From: Pseudomonadota bacterium
GTDB taxonomy: Bacteria > Pseudomonadota > Gammaproteobacteria > Ga0077536
Assembly: GCA_016719885.1 (NCBI GenBank)
Contig: JADJYF010000026.1
Location: 1-64,000, forward strand
Direction of reading: 5' to 3'
DNA: 64,000 bases
Shown here in pieces: positions 61,412 to 64,000 of the stretch. The translations under genes and the position numbers were made by a program. The first letter of the stretch is position 1, and the number at the start of each line of letters is the position of its first letter. Under the pieces are notes generated by a model. It saw only the letters and a list, made by a program, of their open reading frames with translations. It did not search any database and was not told where the DNA came from.

Positions 61412-62191
61412 TTACAGGCCAGCCTGCTTGGCTTCGTCCCACAGGGCGTCCAGGGTGCCGAGGTCGCAGTCTTCCAGTTGTCGTCCGCGGCCCGCCACGG
61501 CGCTCTCGATGTGGCGAAAGCGTCGCTCGAACCTGGCGTTGGCACCGCGCAGTGCCGCTTCGGGATCGATGTCCAGGTGGCGGGCAAGGTTGACCGCGGC
61601 AAACAGCAGGTCGCCCAATTCCGCCTCCTGTTCGCCGCGCGTGGCAGCCTGCGCCAACTCCTCGGTTTCCTCGCGCAACTTCGACCACGGGCCGCTGACG
61701 TCCGGCCAATCGAAGCCGACACGGGCGGCGCGTTTTTGCAGCTTGCGCGCGCGGCTGAGCGCCGGCAGCGACAACGGCACGTCATCCAGTTCACTCGACG
61801 CGACCTGGCCTGGCCGTGCGCTGCGTTCCCTGGCCTTGCGCGCCTCCCACGCCTGCGCCACCTCGTGCGCGTCGCTCGCCTGCACGTCGCCGAACACGTG
61901 CGGATGGCGGGTGACCAACTTGCTTTCGAGCGCATGGATGACGTCGTCCATGGCGAACAACGCGCGCTCCTCGCCGAGTTGGCTGTAGAAAATCACCTGG
62001 AACAGGAGGTCGCCCAATTCGCCGGGCAAATGTTCGAAGTCGCCGCGCGCAATGGCGTCGGCCACTTCGTAGGCTTCTTCGAGGGTATGCGGCACGAGCG
62101 ACGCAAACGTCTGCTCCAGATCCCACGGACAGCCACCCACCGGCGCGCGCAGGCGCCGCATCAACTGCTGCAGGCGTTGCAGATCAGCCAT
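61412..62191 (-). CDS. mazG: Nucleoside triphosphate pyrophosphohydrolase MazG
   Basis: 259 residues with two tandem MazG domains. The first has LEEAYEVADAIA and GELGDLLFQVIFYSQ, the second KLREETEELAQAA and AELGDLLFAAVNLARHL, giving the EExxE and ExxD metal sites. CPWDLEQTFASL near the N-terminus is the family signature. It hydrolyses aberrant or excess NTPs. ATG 62191 follows GGAG at about 14 bases; a TTG at 62206 would add five residues. Confidence 0.95.
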   Translation of the reverse strand: MADLQRLQQLMRRLRAPVGGCPWDLEQTFASLVPHTLEEAYEVADAIARGDFEHLPGELGDLLFQVIFYSQLGEERALFAMDDVIHALESKLVTRHPHVFGDVQASDAHEVAQAWEARKARERSARPGQVASSELDDVPLSLPALSRARKLQKRAARVGFDWPDVSGPWSKLREETEELAQAATRGEQEAELGDLLFAAVNLARHLDIDPEAALRGANARFERRFRHIESAVAGRGRQLEDCDLGTLDALWDEAKQAGL

Positions 62192-62327
62192 TGTCACGCA
62201 CTCCAAAAACCCGAAGCTGGCACGGCGAGCGCAGGCCGGGCCGTACTTGATTCAACTATTCAATGCGCTGAAAATCTAACCCGTCACGTTGTCCAATGAC
62301 AGCCACAGAGGACGCAATCGCAGGGTT

Positions 62328-62903
62328 ATGTCCACGCCGCTCATACTGAGACTCGACGTCGCCGGCGCGCCGATACGCTGGATACCCTGGCAGGATGCCG
62401 TGTGCCTCTACAGCCGCAACATGGTGGCCTGGACGGCGGGGCAAAACGCCTTCACGTTCCGCGGCGGTTACCCACGGGGTCGGGGCGAACGCTCGTCCAT
62501 CACCGTCCATTCGATCATCGCCATCAAGCACTCCAAGCGCGGGCAGCACCCGCGGCGCCATGTCCCACCGCTCAATAACCATGAGTTGTTCCGCCGCGAT
62601 GACTACCTGTGCCTCTATTGCGGGGGCGAGTTTTCCGACCACCAATTGACGCGCGATCACGTCATTCCCCTGTCGCGAGGCGGCGTCGATCGCTGGTCGA
62701 ACGTCGTCAGTGCCTGTCGCAGTTGCAACACGCGCAAAGGCGGGCGTACACCGGAACAGGCGTCCATGCCCCTGCTTGCGATACCTTATGTGCCCAACTG
62801 GGCGGAATTCCTCGTACTCTCCAATCGACGCATCCTGGCCGACCAGATGGACTTCCTCAAATCCCAGTTCAATCGTCACCCTCGAATTTCGGATCTCGCA
62901 TGA
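62328..62903 (+). CDS. HNH endonuclease
   Basis: 191 residues. The HNH core is LCLYCGGEFSDHQLTRDHVIPLSRGG (core TRDHVIPLSRGG) followed by NVVSACRSCNTRKGGRTPEQA, with two CxxC zinc pairs and the DH-N-R residues. The N-terminal 85 residues (ILRLDVAGAPIRWIPWQDAV) recall a widespread bacterial HNH family of unknown role. ATG 62328 follows CAGGG; a TTG at 62289 would add 13 residues. Its TGA overlaps the ATG of the next gene. The composition is close to its neighbours, and no mobile signs are seen. Confidence 0.88.
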   Translation: MSTPLILRLDVAGAPIRWIPWQDAVCLYSRNMVAWTAGQNAFTFRGGYPRGRGERSSITVHSIIAIKHSKRGQHPRRHVPPLNNHELFRRDDYLCLYCGGEFSDHQLTRDHVIPLSRGGVDRWSNVVSACRSCNTRKGGRTPEQASMPLLAIPYVPNWAEFLVLSNRRILADQMDFLKSQFNRHPRISDLA

Positions 62904-63385
62904 ATAAAGCGCTTCGCGGACTGGTGGGCATCGTTGCCTGCCTGACGAGTGGTCTTGCGCCGGCGGCGGACCATCAAGGCAACTACGCAATCTGGGGCGC
63001 GGGCGGTCGCTCGTGCCATCAATTTGCCCAGGCTCGCCCCGATGCCGCCAAGCTTGCGACGTTTCGAGATTACCTGATGGGTTACTTGACGGCCGTCAAT
63101 ACGCTCGCGCCGGATACTTATGATGCTCTCGGCGGCGAATCGCTCGAAACGAGCCTGTCGTGGCTCGCTGACTACTGTGGCGAGCACAAGATGGACAGCT
63201 TCGAGCGCGCCGTGGGTCAGTTGCTGGTGGCGCGCCACGATCAGCGTCTTCAGTCCCCCCCCAGCCAGGGCGCGGATGGAGTAATGCACCGCCGCCGGCT
63301 GCAGCGCCTTAAGTTCGAGCACAGGGCGACGCTAAAGGCGTGCGACCCACACTGCGGTACCGTGCGGCACTTCAGGACGGATTGA
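62900..63385 (+). CDS. Small secreted protein of unknown function
   Basis: 161 residues as read. A signal peptide (LVGIVACLTSGLAPAA) precedes a small domain with two cysteines: GAGGRSCHQFAQARP, FRDYLMGYLTAVNTLAPDTYD and LSWLADYCGEHKMDSFERAV. The domain resembles small periplasmic helical proteins often annotated as hypothetical. After VARHDQRLQSPP the frame passes through eight C (63255-63262) and the rest is arginine-rich and unlike the domain. With one C fewer the protein would end at PPARARME, so the C-terminus may be an artefact. The start overlaps the HNH gene (ATGA). Confidence 0.7.
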   Translation: MNKALRGLVGIVACLTSGLAPAADHQGNYAIWGAGGRSCHQFAQARPDAAKLATFRDYLMGYLTAVNTLAPDTYDALGGESLETSLSWLADYCGEHKMDSFERAVGQLLVARHDQRLQSPPSQGADGVMHRRRLQRLKFEHRATLKACDPHCGTVRHFRTD

Positions 63386-63517
63386 GAAAAGATCGTTAAT
63401 TTGCATTGCGTCATTTGAATTTTTCGTTCATCATTCACGCAATCGAGAGCTTTAGTTAATCTCACTTCGAGACAAACGTTTCTTAAACTAGCCCCCCGAG
63501 TTAGGAGGAAGACCACG

Positions 63518-63823
63518 ATGACCAATGTATTGAAGCTTGCGGCGGTTTGCGCCGTTCTGGGCCTGACCAGCGCATGTTCCACCGTGACCCCGGAGCAGCT
63601 GTCTGCCGTCGACGCCAAGGCCACCAGCGCCGCGTCCGATGCGAAGACCGCCGCTTCCAACGCCGCTGCCGCGCTGAAGGCCGCGACGGATGCGAAGGCT
63701 GCCGCTACCGCTGCCCAGGCGACCGCCGACGCTGCGAAGGCCGGTGCCGACGCTGCCCAGGCTTGCTGCAACGAGAACAAGGATCGCCTCGACCGCGTGT
63801 TCGAGAAGATCATGAAGAAGTAA
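63518..63823 (+). CDS. Alanine-zipper outer-membrane lipoprotein (Lpp/OprI-like)
   Basis: 101 residues. A lipoprotein signal (VCAVLGLTSAC, cysteine 20) is followed by an alanine-rich coiled coil (about 30-85) with heptad spacing, like OprI of Pseudomonas, and a C-terminal RLDRVFEKIMKK ending in lysines, as in peptidoglycan-linked Lpp. A CC pair at about 83-84 is unusual. TTAGGAGGAAG is an excellent ribosome site. The AT-rich 132 bp upstream (TTTCTTAAACTAG as a possible -10 at about 63481-63490) and the terminator directly downstream indicate an abundant single-gene transcript. Confidence 0.9.
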   Translation: MTNVLKLAAVCAVLGLTSACSTVTPEQLSAVDAKATSAASDAKTAASNAAAALKAATDAKAAATAAQATADAAKAGADAAQACCNENKDRLDRVFEKIMKK

Positions 63824-63847
63824 CGGACTCCGTTACTTTGTGTTCGA

Positions 63848-63876
63848 GAACCCCGCTTCGGCGGGGTTCTTCATTT
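63848..63876 (+). terminator. Rho-independent terminator after the lipoprotein gene
   Basis: Stem GAACCCCGC / GCGGGGTTC with a TTCG loop, followed by TTCATTT. The last ~125 bases of the window after it show no recognisable feature. Confidence 0.85.
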
Positions 63877-64000
63877 ATGGCCCGGGAATTTCTCCGCAAC
63901 TGAACAATGTCGGGCGCGGGCGCGGACCCAGCCCGCAGGGCACATCCGCGCCGACGCTGTGCCGGCGCAGCCAGTCACCCACTCAGTTCCCGGCGACCTG

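Noticed and set aside
63880..64000. 3' end of a minus-strand gene at the window edge
   Set aside because: Open frames exist but none gives a recognisable C-terminus; too short to support.

Overview
The window is a GC-rich, gene-dense piece of a bacterial chromosome. The gene content points to a gammaproteobacterium: the EF-P/EpmA/EpmB lysylation trio, ParC/ParE, MazG, an XseB-IspA pair, a lone MlaC, an AcrAB-OprM type pump and an OprI-like lipoprotein. I cannot name the genus. The sequence opens exactly on the terminal inverted repeat of a decayed IS256-family element, as a contig broken at a multicopy IS would.

Layout. 1-2500: decayed IS256 element, then a hicAB toxin-antitoxin cassette between two copies of a ~140 bp repeat. 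2585-13600: a type II secretion system split into two convergent operons, gspCDEF (+) and gspGHIJKLM (-), meeting at a ~560 bp array of REP-like palindromes. 13857-20844: a MoxR/DUF58/DUF4381/BatA/BatB-TPR/BatD operon. 21077-30237: a REC-PAS-GGDEF-EAL protein, XdhC-like and MocA-like molybdenum-cofactor proteins, MlaC, a type-2-like IleRS and a GAF/HD-GYP protein. 30297-35707: sufE, cysS, cytochrome b561, ahcY, metK. 35862-44697: two tandem M14 peptidase genes (one frameshifted) behind an RND efflux operon. 44893-53110: quinone oxidoreductase, thioredoxin reductase, dimeric dUTPase, an XPD/DinG helicase, an unknown protein, then epmA-efp divergent from epmB. 53111-57261: parC and parE. 57360-59775: a rubrerythrin/Fe-S oxidoreductase/DUF3501 operon behind a 7-1-7 inverted-repeat operator. 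59986-64000: xseB-ispA, a candidate sigma54-driven small RNA, mazG, an HNH endonuclease overlapping a small secreted protein, and an alanine-zipper lipoprotein.

Three themes cut across the genes. (1) Palindromic REP-like elements, mostly in head-to-head pairs, sit at many gene 3' ends. They come in stem variants with compensatory changes and supply the stop codon or last residues of four genes. (2) Several single-base frame breaks (gspK, batB, the second M14 gene, perhaps the secreted protein) lie in GC-rich or homopolymer tracts and may be sequence errors. (3) Promoter-like -10 boxes upstream of translation and replication genes are followed by strongly GC-rich discriminators.

The best candidate for something undescribed is the short transcript at 61328-61400. 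It has a near-consensus -24/-12 promoter, a 5' hairpin, a single-stranded linker with an anti-Shine-Dalgarno CCTCCC and a strong terminator.
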